A stretch of 64,000 nt of DNA, from assembly GCF_037325665.1 (NCBI RefSeq), contig NC_090253.1:10958323-11022322 (forward strand), written 5' to 3'. The notes under the pieces were generated by a model. That model worked only from the letters and a program-made list of their open reading frames with translations, was not told where the DNA came from and ran no database searches. Positions 1-13,205 of this stretch are shown here, piece by piece (the first letter of the stretch is position 1; every line of letters begins with the position of its first letter). The DNA comes from Littorina saxatilis (Eukaryota; Mollusca; Gastropoda; Littorinimorpha; Littorinidae). Both the position numbers and the translations under genes were made by a program.

Positions 1-2255
<2,255 letters not shown>

Positions 2256-2369
2256 AGATATACTTATGTCTGCCTCAATGTTCACCTTGTCACCATGCGT
2301 ATGTCTTGCTTGAACCGAAGTGTGGTGTTGTTCAGATCTACCACTTACTGACTAACAGACATTGAATGA

Positions 2370-2505
2370 TTAACTCTTTACCTTGGTCGGTCGCAGGTAA
2401 AGTTTCTTCCGAAGGCTCGTCACCAGAGCAGGAGTGTGGGTAGCTTCTTTATCCTTTGCACACACAGCATGGTTGACCTTGGTAAGAATATCCAAGATAT
2501 CAAAG
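2370..2505 (-). CDS. Caspase, last coding exon (end of p10 subunit)
   Basis: Last coding exon of a caspase, the cysteine protease that executes apoptosis. On the minus strand a strong acceptor (TTCTTTTTCAG, just above 2505) opens a frame of 45 codons ending in TAA at 2370-2372. It begins FDILDILTKVNHAV and contains SLRKKLYLRP, matching the family's end, where a helix with DLL.IL..VN is followed by a short tail with a KKL(F/Y) strand. The exon starts with one base that completes the split Arg codon left by the exon at 25479-25665. Joined, they read KYAERFDILDILTKVN. No active-site residues lie here. A GTAAAG four codons before the stop could be a donor, which would move the true end further left. 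Upstream exons carrying the catalytic His and Cys were not found in the window. The family call is from memory of the fold, without a search. Confidence 0.72.
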
Positions 2506-2865
2506 CTGAAAAAGAACACAGCAAAAATTAACGTTTGATGACGCACACTAACACTCAACCCAACCTTTTTTTTCCTCATCGTAACTGCTATGTAATCTGA
2601 TACATATTTAATATGCATGGTCTGTAAACCAATTCCGAAAAAATAAAACATTGCTGTTTGATGTAAAATGAAATTAGCAAAATCAAAAACACAAAACACT
2701 ATACTTTTCGAACCCACGCTGAAACATGCTCTTGTCATTTCAATATAAATATCATCTTTGGGTACAAGTCAATGAAACGTGGTAGTTCTTCTAACGGATA
2801 GCTGCCTGAGGTATGACTAAAAGCCCCAGGGGCTCCGTGCACCTGGATTTGACAAGTTCAGTACC

Positions 2866-2985
2866 TTTAAAGATCAGTCTTTCTTCTGCTCAAGAATGTG
2901 TTTCTTAGATCTGAGCAATATTTGGGTATGACGTCACAGGTCCTTGACCACGCCTACCCTAACAAATGGCGGTTTTTGACGGCAT
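2866..2985. repeat. Dispersed repeat, copy 1 (pair with 17164-17283)
   Basis: A 120-bp stretch from TTTAAAGATCAGTCTTTC to GACGGCAT recurs in the same orientation at 17164-17283 with roughly 10 to 15 per cent differences. It includes a TGACGTCA palindrome. Neither copy is open to translation. Both lie in the caspase intron. Confidence 0.8.
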
Positions 2986-3190
2986 GATTGGTTTAAACAA
3001 GATTTTATTATGGAAATGCAGGGTGGCATGTATATACGATATAAACATTTGTGGCCACACAAATAGCTAAGCTTATATTAAGTGTGGTTATAAATATGTA
3101 CATCTAGATAGGAATTGTTATTTCACGTTATGTCAAGGTCATAGTATCACTTATACCCTTGTGAGAACGCAAGACAGACAAGATACAATG

Positions 3191-3192
<2 letters not shown>

Positions 3193-3229
<37 letters not shown>

Positions 3230-3334
3230 GAGGGGGAAAAATGTAGCAAAATAATTAGAGGATGTGACAGAGGACGGGAAGGACTGCAATAACGGGGAGA
3301 TCCCGGGGGAGGAGGGTGAGGGGGGGGGGGGGGT
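3193..3334. repeat. (CA)n microsatellite and a G run
   Basis: (CA)n covers about 3193-3228, and a G homopolymer of about 17 bases lies near 3318-3334. Both are low-complexity tracts in the caspase intron. Confidence 0.9.
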
Positions 3335-3576
3335 CAGAGAGACTATGACTTTCACAGACTTGCTAGATCAATGCTTCTGCAGCAGCAACAATTTCATTTA
3401 CATTGTTGTACAAACTAATTAAGCTGAGGTTAGTCATGTAAATACACAGAAAAACCTTTAATAACAAGATTCACTCCAAATTTGACCTTCAGTAAAAACG
3501 TAAAACAGCATGACCTGCCAATAATCAAATGCTGGATCATTGACATGGTGACCACAGGGTAATCAAAATCATCACT

Positions 3577-3753
3577 TTACCTTATAAAGCTATGTACCTT
3601 TTTGAATATTTCAATGTTTTCGGTAAAACGTAGGTTTGGCAGACCAAACAATAAACATTGTACATTTTGATGATCATTCGGTAATGTATGTATTGTTAGT
3701 CTTCGGACATCATCGTAATTACTACAAAATAATAAATAATGTTCAACATTTAC
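3577..3753 (-). pseudogene. LINE ORF2, C-terminal end (split from 14002-15384)
   Basis: This is the C-terminal tail of the non-LTR retrotransposon whose reverse transcriptase lies at 14002-15384, cut off by insertion of the BEL element. Reading leftward on the minus strand, the frame gives VEHYLLFC followed by a Tyr/Arg-rich stretch, ending at TAA 3577-3579. The other side of the BEL element ends with CQCGYRNEN. Removing the element and one 5-bp duplication gives the typical LINE terminal cysteine motif CxCG..NENVEHYLL.C. This proves the two pieces were once continuous. The 3' UTR probably continues left from 3577 toward about 3400. Confidence 0.8.
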
Positions 3754-4964
3754 TGTGCCTGCCGTTGCTCACGGCCGGTTTCGTGTGTGACTGTTGTTTT
3801 GGTTTCGTCCACGTGTTATGTGCGTGACGTACGTGTGCTCGACGAAGCATCGTAGTTTGTTATGTTTTCTGGATGCACGAAGGTCACAAGACTTGAGTAA
3901 CGCTCACCTTGTATTTTTGACCAACTTGGCATAGTTTTAGTTAGCACGTGTTTGAGCGGCTATGACTTGCTCTTTTCCGCAGTCATGAACAGGCGACCCT
4001 GTTTTGGCTTGTCATGATCCGTGCAGTCCATGTTCTTAGGTATCAGGCGTAGTTTGGGGTGTATTTATTTCGGTATGTTGTCGATATCTTTTTGCCATAA
4101 CGTTTTCGAACCTGTTATAGCAGCGTTGTTTGGGTGTGTTCAAATGTTAGTTTTGAGTAGTTTTCGGTGTTTAGCCTCATTAGCATATCAAGTCGATGTC
4201 GAGGATCAACTGTCCATTTTTCGTTAGTACGTCTCTGAGTCTGAAGGGAGAAGGTCGCTTTTTGTTTAGTAGCGAACCCGCTGTGTTTTTATACTCGTGT
4301 TTTCCACGGATTTGTGTGTTCATGAGGAACAGTCCCTGCCTGATGGCGCAAAGGTAAAATATTGTTCTGTTAGTTAAGACTTGTTGTTTTCTAATGTTTG
4401 TCTGTTTGTTTGTCTCAGTTTTCGATAGTTTAGTGAGTAGTAGTTTTGGCAGGTGTTGTTATTTTTCTCTTTTGAAGCTCAACAGTTTTAGGAAGGTATC
4501 GTTTATGTCTTTTTGATAATTGTAGTCATGTGTACGTGTTCTAAACGGGATTGTTATTGTCGCAGTTGTATGTTTCTTTACTTAACAATTTTGGAGACTG
4601 GCGTTTAGGATTAAGGGTTGTCGGCCATTTTTGTATGTTATTAAATGTTCGTAGATTATTTCATTGTTTTCAGGTGAATGTTAGTTGAATTGTGGTTTAT
4701 GTATTCTATTGCAGGGTTTAATTTATTGTAAGGATTGATATTATATTCTGTGACTTATATGTGTATTTTTTGTGTGTATTTGCAGTTTTTTACCGAATAT
4801 CGAAACGAATTTAAGTTCATAGAAATGGTGGCTGGATAATTAACTAAATAAACAACCATAAATCTTCTTGTTCTTTCTTTCTTTCGTGAGTTATTCCTTT
4901 GTACCTCCTGCAAGCGAGTCTGTGACGTAGGGTCTGCCTTCCTTAAAATGCATGTGCACTCACA
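3754..4964 (+). repeat. 5' LTR of the BEL-type element
   Basis: 1,211-bp long terminal repeat with TG...CA ends. Its counterpart starts at 10490 and, apart from a later insertion, is colinear with it to 14001. The start was fixed by the first shared base (C precedes it on the left copy, G on the right) and the end by the last shared base after CTCACA. Its short open frame at 4021-4227 recurs in the other LTR and is not considered coding. Confidence 0.88.
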
Positions 4965-5254
4965 GTAAAAAACTTAGTCTCCATAGACTCCCTTTCCTAG
5001 ACAAGGAATAGGTATTACGTATAAGCTTTATAATCCCTTAATCACAGCGGGTTTCTACTCAACATTAAGTTGATCAGACCAGAGCGTACTCATGTAAAGT
5101 AACCAGACCCCTAACCCGGTCTGCTTAAGTTTGGAATGTTCTAGCCTAAGTGAGGCTGACTGATGGCTCTCGTATGCAAAGTCCTTTAAAACTTGCGTTT
5201 TATTGAAGAACATTATTGTCGTTTTACCATAACGTGTCTCATGTTGTTTAAAGT

Positions 5255-7954
5255 ATGGCTGAAAAGGAGCATAGTGAAGATTTTGATCTTTTAAGTTTTG
5301 ATGAGGCACCATCACCCGTCGTACTAGGTGCTCAGCATAGCGCTTTAGACCGGGAAGAACTATCTTCTGTTGAAGAAATCGCGGATAAAGATAGCACTGA
5401 AATTCGGTCCAAACGAGAAAGAACTTTGACTGAAAAGGGACTGAGTCATGCTATCAGCATTAACCAAGCAAATTTTACTAGCTTGAGAACTCATCTCGAC
5501 AAATTGTTGTCAACAGTCTCTACTGAACTGTGCAAAGAGGAAAAAGATATAGAGGTGCTACAATCTCTGAAGGAAAGAATTTCAGCTAGACTGGAAGAGC
5601 TGTCGGTTTGTGCAAATAAGTTAAAGACACTTACCCAAGATGACACGTTCATAGAGTGTTTTACTGACCTGCGTAATGCTTCACACGAACTGATCTCAAA
5701 AATTGTAACAGTCATTACCCCAGCAGGATCGACAGTGCGTCATGGACAGGTGTCAAGACGTACTAAATCAAGAGCAAGTAGTCGCTCATCTGGTTTGTCT
5801 AGGGCCTCTGGAAAATCGGACAAAGTATATGCTAGGGTTGCAATAGCTGCTCTTCAAATTAAGGCAAAGGGACAGTCCCAAATAAACCAGCTCCAAAATG
5901 AAAAAGAGCAACGGAAAGAAGAAGAGGCAGAAGCTAAAGCAATGAAAGAGGCGGAGGCTAAAATGAAAGAGGCGGAAGCTAAAGTAAAAGAGGCTCAGAT
6001 GAAGGCGAAAGACGCCAAAACAGAGAGAGACTATTTGCAAAGAATAGAGGCAATCAAATTGCAAACTGAACTTGAAGAAAGGTTGGCGGAATTAGAGATT
6101 CTGGAAGAAGCAGACAATCCTTACCCTCTCCCTAAATTAACCCCTGTTGACCTGATAGGATATCAAACAGGGTTGGTTAAACAGGAAATAGGTTTAGGGT
6201 ATGATAGGGTCCCAGCCACCATTCCCTTCAGCCAGCTTTCGAGGATGCAGTCCCAGGTCGCAGCCACTACTGGAGACTACCACGTCACGCAGAGAGGCTA
6301 CATCAAGCTGGACCAGCATGCTGTCCCATCCTCTTCAAGCATCTTGACAAGGACACCTGTCACGACGTCCTCCATGACCTCCGTCACAACCACGCTTTCT
6401 TCGTCGACGTACGGCAGCTTCACCTACACCGACACTCATACGCTACAGGGGCTACCGCAGCTTCCCCTCGTCATGACTGCTCAAATCGCTGCGGGAGCTA
6501 CGACTCATCATACCTATACGACGAGTGCTCCTCTCCTTGGCGTCTCCCTCACGGGCTCCCACGCAGCTCGTGCTTCGACGTCGGCTTACCCTTCCCATAA
6601 TGTGACGTCTGCATACCCTCCCCATAATGTGACGTCTGCTTACCCCCCCTCACGTCCCGTCTCCGATCCTCATCATGCTTGGGATGCAGGTGCCCCACGC
6701 GAGACTGGAAGGTTCGACATCTACGGCCTTAGCACTCCACCCCGTCACATCGAGTTCGCACCCTCAGCCTCTACACCTCGTACTGAGGTTCTCGATCCTC
6801 GTCTACGTCATCAGTTCAACTCCTTCTTGCCCAGCGTCCCAGAGCATCAACAGCGTATGGATCACGCACATTTGCCCATCGGATGTCCGAGCGCTGCTTC
6901 AACTGGACAAGAGGGCGCTGAGAGAACAGTCAGAAACCCCCAGGTCAGGTTCGAGGATCAAGCATCTATGCCCAATTACGGATCGTTCAACTCGCCTGCG
7001 TCTCAGTTCGACTCCTGCTTGGAGTCGGTAACAAAAACACTCGCTGAGGCGTTGACGCTGAACCGACTGCCGCTCCAGGAGCCTTGTGTCTTTTCTGGAG
7101 ACCCACTGTTGTATCCGACTTGGAAAGCCTCCTTCTCCTTTCTCATCGAACGACAGAACATAGGGTCGAACGAGAAGTTGCTCTACTTGCAGCGCTACGT
7201 GGGCGGCATTGCGAAGGAAGCAATCAACGGTTTCTTTCTCATGACTCAGACAGGAGCATACGAACAAGCACTATCTGTTCTCCAACAACGATTCGGGAAC
7301 TCTTACGTCATCAGCACGGCTTTCAGAACCAAGTTGGACAACTGGCCCGTCGTGAAGACCAAGGACCCAGTTGCTTTGCGATGTCTCGCTGACTTTCTGC
7401 AGCAGTGTGCAGTCGCCGCCAAAGAGGTTGGTGGCCTAGAGATCCTCAACGACGCACACTACCTCAAGAACATCGTCGAGAAACTACCAGACTGGTTGGT
7501 ACGTCGTTGGGCCAGAAACGTAGTCAGCACCAAGCTCAACAAGCAGCGTTACCCTACGTTCGACGAACTCGTGACCTTCGTCACCTACGAAGCAGAAATC
7601 GCCACAGATCCTGTTTTCGGGATCATGCCCTCTACGTCTACTGTCAGCACCAAGGTACCCGTCAAGAGTAAGGTCGCTATGGCCACGTCTGGGGAGTCAG
7701 CGGAAACGAAATGTGAGTTCTGTGGATACTCTGGTCATGACATTTTGGCATGTCGTAGTTTCATGAAGAAGACAGCCAAGGAACGTCAGGAGTTTGTCTT
7801 CAAAAGAGGTCTCTGTTTTGGCTGTCTTTTGAGCTCCGACCATCGTTCTCGTCAATGCAAACAGAGGGCTACGTGTGAAACATGTTCCAAGCACCATCCG
7901 ACCTGCATGCATGACAGAGATTTTGTACCATTCAAGGACACAGACAGTAACTGA
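5255..7954 (+). CDS. gag: BEL/Pao-type Gag polyprotein (899 aa)
   Basis: Structural protein of the LTR element, one uninterrupted frame from ATG 5255 to TGA 7952. Residues about 205-285 form a highly charged Glu/Lys/Ala-rich coiled coil. Residues about 330-540 are rich in Ser, Thr and Pro. Residues about 610-790 match the DUF1759-type Gag core of BEL/Pao elements (LPLQEPCVFSGDPLLYPTW, then LLYLQRYVGGIAKEAI). The C-terminus carries two or more Cys/His knuckles (CEFCGYSGHDILAC, and a second cluster starting CFGCLLSSDH), expected to bind RNA during particle assembly. In related elements a protease and polymerase frame follows, but here tandem repeats follow. The frame looks whole, so it may still be translated. 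Assignment to BEL/Pao rests on the DUF1759-like core recalled from the family. Confidence 0.85.
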   Translation: MAEKEHSEDFDLLSFDEAPSPVVLGAQHSALDREELSSVEEIADKDSTEIRSKRERTLTEKGLSHAISINQANFTSLRTHLDKLLSTVSTELCKEEKDIEVLQSLKERISARLEELSVCANKLKTLTQDDTFIECFTDLRNASHELISKIVTVITPAGSTVRHGQVSRRTKSRASSRSSGLSRASGKSDKVYARVAIAALQIKAKGQSQINQLQNEKEQRKEEEAEAKAMKEAEAKMKEAEAKVKEAQMKAKDAKTERDYLQRIEAIKLQTELEERLAELEILEEADNPYPLPKLTPVDLIGYQTGLVKQEIGLGYDRVPATIPFSQLSRMQSQVAATTGDYHVTQRGYIKLDQHAVPSSSSILTRTPVTTSSMTSVTTTLSSSTYGSFTYTDTHTLQGLPQLPLVMTAQIAAGATTHHTYTTSAPLLGVSLTGSHAARASTSAYPSHNVTSAYPPHNVTSAYPPSRPVSDPHHAWDAGAPRETGRFDIYGLSTPPRHIEFAPSASTPRTEVLDPRLRHQFNSFLPSVPEHQQRMDHAHLPIGCPSAASTGQEGAERTVRNPQVRFEDQASMPNYGSFNSPASQFDSCLESVTKTLAEALTLNRLPLQEPCVFSGDPLLYPTWKASFSFLIERQNIGSNEKLLYLQRYVGGIAKEAINGFFLMTQTGAYEQALSVLQQRFGNSYVISTAFRTKLDNWPVVKTKDPVALRCLADFLQQCAVAAKEVGGLEILNDAHYLKNIVEKLPDWLVRRWARNVVSTKLNKQRYPTFDELVTFVTYEAEIATDPVFGIMPSTSTVSTKVPVKSKVAMATSGESAETKCEFCGYSGHDILACRSFMKKTAKERQEFVFKRGLCFGCLLSSDHRSRQCKQRATCETCSKHHPTCMHDRDFVPFKDTDSN

Positions 7955-8574
7955 TAGCTTAGTGCGCAGCGTGCGTATTAAGACGGGTACTTCATCGTTG
8001 GACAAGCATGGACGCCCTACTTCATCAGCTGTGTGTTTAGAACGACCCGTACACAAACTGACAGTACTCGTTAATACGGTGGTATAAGAGTATGGACTTA
8101 AAGGAACGCAAGTGAATGCGTAACACGTGTTGAACAAATATGATCAACAACATTGATAAGTTAAGGAGTGTTTTGTTTTTTGTTTTTTTTTGTTTGTTTT
8201 CGATACTTGCGGAACTTTAAGGATTATTATGATATGAATGACCAACGCAGGAATGAAATTTTGTGCTTATGTTGCATGTCTGGTGGAGAATCTTGTTTTT
8301 TGCCGTTTGGAATGGAAAGTTTGTTTTGTAAACATAACCATGGTACGGATAAGGTGGTTTTGTTTGTATCCTGATAAGGATGTCGTTCAGCACGTCTTTT
8401 TGAGAGCATGTTATTTTTTTGTTTTTGAATTATTCATAATGTTTGATACGTGTGTTGACAGGATGATCAATGTTGATGGTTTCCAACGATAGATGTTGTG
8501 ATATCGTTGGTCGTGTTTTTCGAATTTTAAGTCCTCTGACAGTCCCAGTTTGATTCTGTTTTTGGGGCAATTGT

Positions 8575-10330
8575 AAGTATGTTTGGAAGGTTCAAATCTA
8601 TGTTCCAAGTGTGTTCATAGTCGTGTTTGAACAACTGTAAGTTTAAAAGGTTCATATCTATGTTCCAAGTGTGTTCATAGTCGTGTTTGAACAACTGTAA
8701 GTTTTTTGAAAGGTTCAAATCTATGTTCCAAGTGTGTTCATAGTCGTGTTTTGAACAACTGTAAAGTTTTGTAAGGTTCATATCTATGTTCCAAGTGTGT
8801 TCATAGTCGTGTTTGAACAACTGTAAGTTTTAAAAGGTTCAAATCTATGTTCCAAGTGTGTTCATAGTCGTGTTTGAACAACTGTAAGTTTAAAGTTCAT
8901 ATCTATGTTCCAAGTGCGTTCATAGTCGTGTTTGAACAACTGTAAGTTTTAAAGGTTCAAATCTATGTTCCAAGTGTGTTCATAGTTATGTTTTGAACAA
9001 CTGTAAGGTTTGTAAAGTTCATATCTATGTTCCAAGTGTGTTCATAGTCGTGTTTTGAACAACTGTAAAGTTTTGTAAGGTTCATATCTATGTTCCAAGT
9101 GTGTTCATAGTCGTGTTTGAACAACTGTAAAGTTTTGTAAGGTTCATATCTATGTTCCAAGTGTGTTCATAGTCGTGTTTGAACAACTGTAAAGTTTGTA
9201 AAGTTCATATCTATGTTCCAAATGTGTTCATAGTCGTGTTTGAACAAATGTAAAGTTTTTAAAGGTTCAAATCTATGTTCCAAGTGTGTTCATAGTCGTG
9301 TTTGAACAACTGTAAAGTTTTTTAAAGGTTCAAATCTATGTTCCAAATGCGTTCATAGTCATGTTTTTGAACAACTGTAAGGTTTTAAAGTTCATATCTA
9401 TGTTCCAAATGCGTTCATAGTCGTGTTTTGAACAACTGTAAAGTTTTGGAAGGTTCATTTCTATGTTCCAAGTGCGTTCATAGTCGTGTTTTTGAACAAC
9501 TGTAAAGTTTTTTGAAAGGTTCAATTCTATGTTCCAAGTGTGTTCATAGTCGTGTTTTTGAACAACTGTTAATTAAGTTTTGAAAGGTTCAAATCTATGT
9601 TCCAAGTGTGTTCATAGTCATGTTTTGAACAACTGTAAGGTTTGTAAAGTTCATATCTATGTTCCAAGTGTGTTCATAGTCGTGTTTTGAACAACTGTAA
9701 GTTTTAAAAGGTTCAAATCTATGTTCCAAGTGTGTTCATAGTCGTGTTTGAACAACTGTAAAGTTTTGGAAAGTTCATATCTATGTTCCAAGTGCGTTCA
9801 TAGTCGTGTTTTTGAACAACTGTAAAGTTTAAAGGGTTCATATCTATGTTCCAAATGCGTTCATAGTCATGTTTGTGAGCAACTGTTAAGTAAGTTTTGA
9901 AAGTTTCGAATCTATGTTCCAAGTGCGTTCATAGTTACGTTTTAGAAGGTGTAGTGTGGTGGTCCCAAGGAGCGGGATCACTACTAACGGCGAGTTAGGT
10001 GTAGTGTGGTGGTCCCAAGGAGCGGGATCACTACTAACGGCGAGTTAGAAGGTGTAGTGTGGTGGTCCCAAGGAGCGGGATCACTGCTTAAAGGCTAGAT
10101 AGAATGTGTAGTGTGGTGACCCCAAGGAGCGGGATCACTGCTAAAAGCTTGTTAAGTAAGTTTGAAGTTTTCGAATCTATGTTCCAAGTGCGTTCATAGC
10201 TATGTTTTGAACAACTGTAAGTAATTTTGGAAGGTCAAAACCTATGTTCCAAGTGTGTTCATAGTCTTGTTTTTGAGTAACTGTAAATAAGTTTTGGACA
10301 GATTTCAAGTTTATGCCTTGTGTGTTTTAT
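8575..10330 (+). repeat. 61-bp tandem repeat array inside the BEL-type element
   Basis: About 25 copies of a roughly 61-bp unit containing CTATGTTCCAAGTG, GTTCATAGTCGTGTTTG and AACAACTGTAA. Alternate units carry CATATC or CAAATC before the core, suggesting amplification as dimers in places. Between about 9946 and 10150 the array is interrupted by four copies of a different unit of about 50 bp (GGTGTAGTGTGGTGGTCCCA). The array sits where pol would be expected between gag and the 3' LTR. The period is not a multiple of three, and apparent open frames on the minus strand are products of the repeat. Confidence 0.93.
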
Positions 10331-11785
10331 AGTCTCCTTTTGAGCAACTGTAAGGGGGTACGAGTAGAATTCTTTTGTAAGTTAGGTTTTCGCCCTAAAA
10401 CGGTTTTTGATGTTTTGGTTGTTGCAGGGACCTATATTAGGTCTATGGTTGTTGTGTTGAAAGCGCATTAGCGCGCTTTGTGGTGGGAGTGTGCCTGCCG
10501 TTGCTCACGGCCGGTTTCGTGTGTGACTGTTGTTTTGGTTTCGTCCACGTGTTATTTGCGTGACGTACGTGTGCTCGACGAAGCATCGTAGTTTGTTGTG
10601 TTTTCTGGATGCACGAAGGTCACAAGACTTGATTAACGCTCACCTTGTATTTTTGACCAACTTGGCATAGTTTTAGTTAGCACGTGTTTGAGCGGCTATG
10701 ACTTGCTCTTTTCCGCAGTTATGAACAGGCGACCCTGTTTTGGCTTGTCATGATCCGTGCAGTCCATGTTATTAGGTATCAGGCGTAGTTTGGGGTGTAT
10801 TTATTTCGGTATGTTGTCGATATCTTTTTGCCATAACGTTTTCGAACCTGTTATAGCAGCGTTGTTTGGGTGTGTTCAAATGTTAGTTTTGAGTAGTTTT
10901 CGGTGTTTAGCCTCATTAGCATATCAAGTCGATGTCGAGGATCAACTGTCCCTTTTTCGTTAGTACGTCTCTGAGTCTGAAGGGAGAAGGTCGCTTTTTG
11001 TTTAGTAGCGAACCCGCTGTGTTTTTATACTCGTGTTTTCCACGGATTTGTGTGTTCATGAGGAACAGTCCCTGCCTGATGGCGCAAAGGTAAAATATTG
11101 TTCTGTTAGTTAAGACTTGTTGTTTTCTAATGTTTGTCTGTTTGTTTGTCTCAGTTTTCTATAGTTTAGTGCGTAGTAGTTTTGGCAGGTGTTGTTATTT
11201 TTCTCCTTTGAATGTCAACAGTTTTAGGAAGGTACCGTTTATGTCTTTTTATATTTAGTCAAGTTTTGACTAAATATTTTAACATCGAGGGGGAATCGAA
11301 ACGAGGGTCGTGGTGTATGTGCGTGTGTGTGTCTGTGTGCCTGTGTGTCTGTGTGTGTGTGTGTGTGTGTAGAGCGATTCAGACTAAACTACTGGACCGA
11401 TCTTTATGAAATTTGACATGAGAGTTCCTGGGTATGAAATCCCCGAACGTTTTTTTCATTTTTTTGATAAATGTCTTTGATGACGTCATATCCGGCTTTT
11501 CGTGAAAGTTGAGGCGGCACTGTCACGCTCTCATTTTTCAACCAAATTGGTTGAAATTTTGGTCAAGTAATCTTCGACGAAGCCCGGACTTCGGTATTGC
11601 ATTTCAGCTTGGTGGCTAAAAAATTAATTAATGACTTTGGTCATTAAAAATCGGAAAATTGTAAAAAAAAATAAAAATTTCTAAAACGATCCAAATTTAC
11701 GTTTATTTTATTCTCCATCATTTGCTCATTCCAAAAACATATAAATATGTTATATTCGGATTAAAAACAAGCTCTGAAAATTAAA

Positions 11786-13205
11786 TGTAGCGGGAGAGCC
11801 CTACTAGCTCAGAGTTGCAGGTACTCAGTGACCCCACCTTCCTTCTAGTCACCCCCGCCTTTCCTGTAGATACCCCCATCCCCTCCCTTACAGCCAGCCC
11901 ACAGCTATCACAGAAGATTAGTACCGAGTCTTTGAGAGACTATAAAAGAGGCCGGCTCTGCGAGTCTCGTCAGTCAGCGCTGAATAAGTGCTTGCTCTCT
12001 TTCCCTCGTCTTTTTCTCTCTCTTTCTTACACGCTGCACAAGTGTGTATTTTGTCTCTGTTTCGTTGCTTGTTTGTTGTCTCTCGGCGTTGAACAAATGC
12101 TGTGTGTTTTGCTTGTTTGTTGTCTCTCAGCGTTGAACAAATGCTGTGTGTTTTGCTTGTTTGTTGTCTCTCAGCGTTGAACAAATGCTGTGTGTCTTGC
12201 TTGTTTGTTGTCTCTCAGCGTTGAACAAATGCTGTGTGTTTTGCTTGTTTGTTGTCTCAGTCTCAGCGTTGAACAAATGCTGTGTGTCTTGCTTGTTTGT
12301 TGTCTCTCAGCGTTGAACAAATGCTGTGTGTTTTGCTTGATCGTTGTCTCTCAGCGTTGAACAAATGCTGTGTGTTTTGCTTGATCGTTGTCTCTCAGCG
12401 TTGAACAAATGCTGTGTGTTTTGCTTGTTTGTTGTCTCTCAGCGTTGAACAAATGCTGTGTGTTTTGCTTGATCGTTGTCTCTCAGCGTTGCATTTAAAT
12501 GCTGAACGTTTGCATGTTCGTTCTGTCTTTCAGTGTTGAGTCTACGTGTTGTTGCCGTGTCTGTCTTGTGTGTGAAACAGAGCCAGCAGGAACGAGATAG
12601 GCATACATAAGAAAGGAGCCGTAGGTGTTAGTTATTAATCGGAGTTAGGGTAAACGCTAGGTAAGACTGATTGAAGGATTGTTTGGTGCTTTGTTTGATG
12701 GGTTTGTTACTTGCTTTTCATGTAATATACTGTAAAATAAAACCTTGTAACTGTTTTCTATGAGTTATGGTGAACATCACTGTACGTACGAGAGGTGAGC
12801 GTGAACATGCGTGTGTCGGTGAACGAACGTAAGTGTGTGAGCTTGCTTCCGTGTCATGTATTGTAACTTCTGCCTCTCCTTGACTGTTGTGCTGTAAACA
12901 TGTGTTGTTAAAACTGTACTGTACGTGGCAAACTCTAACATCCAAAACACACATCACAATATTTATGTAACGCACAGTCTAGATTACTAAGAAACACACA
13001 GGGTTTCCTCTGAATACCGAGGTCGGCTAGTATTGTAGGCACATGTATTGAACACAACGCGAGGCATAGACTAAACTGATTGTGCAACTACATTACATAG
13101 GGCTAGAGTAAAGGTGAGATAAAGAGTTGCTCTCCTCGGCAATCTTCAGCCTCCCCCTGAGAACAAATAATGAGGATACGGACCCTCTCTAGGGCTCCGG
13201 TTACA
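11786..13205 (+). mobile_element. Solo LTR (LTR-retrotransposon remnant, 1,420 bp)
   Basis: The block begins TGTAGCGGGAGAGCCC, ends AGGGCTCCGGTTACA, and is flanked by TAAA on both sides (11782-11785 and 13206-13209). The empty site is visible in the R1 copy at 41192-42037, where TAAA occurs once at the same place. Ends pair as GGGAGAGCCCTA/TAGGGCTCC. It contains a TATA-like TATAAAAG near 11941, a tandem repeat block and a possible poly(A) signal near 12733. No internal coding part is present, as expected of a solo LTR left by recombination. The parent family is not known. Confidence 0.78.
12074..12500 (+). repeat. 44-45 bp tandem repeats inside the solo LTR
   Basis: About ten head-to-tail copies of a unit containing GTTGTCTCTCAGCGTTGAAC and AAATGCTGTGTGTTTTGCTT. 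Several units differ only at GTTTGT versus GATCGT, which suggests recent unequal exchange. Confidence 0.9.

Noticed and set aside
8527-9922. Several minus-strand frames with repeated HDYEHTWNIDMNL-type peptides, resembling a repeat protein
   Set aside because: They are the 61-bp tandem units read in shifting frames. The period is not a multiple of three, and the frames start and stop irregularly.
8575-10330. Possible CRISPR-like array
   Set aside because: Units are contiguous without unique spacers and lie inside an animal LTR element.
11815-12184. Open frames on both strands in the solo LTR
   Set aside because: They come from the tandem repeats.
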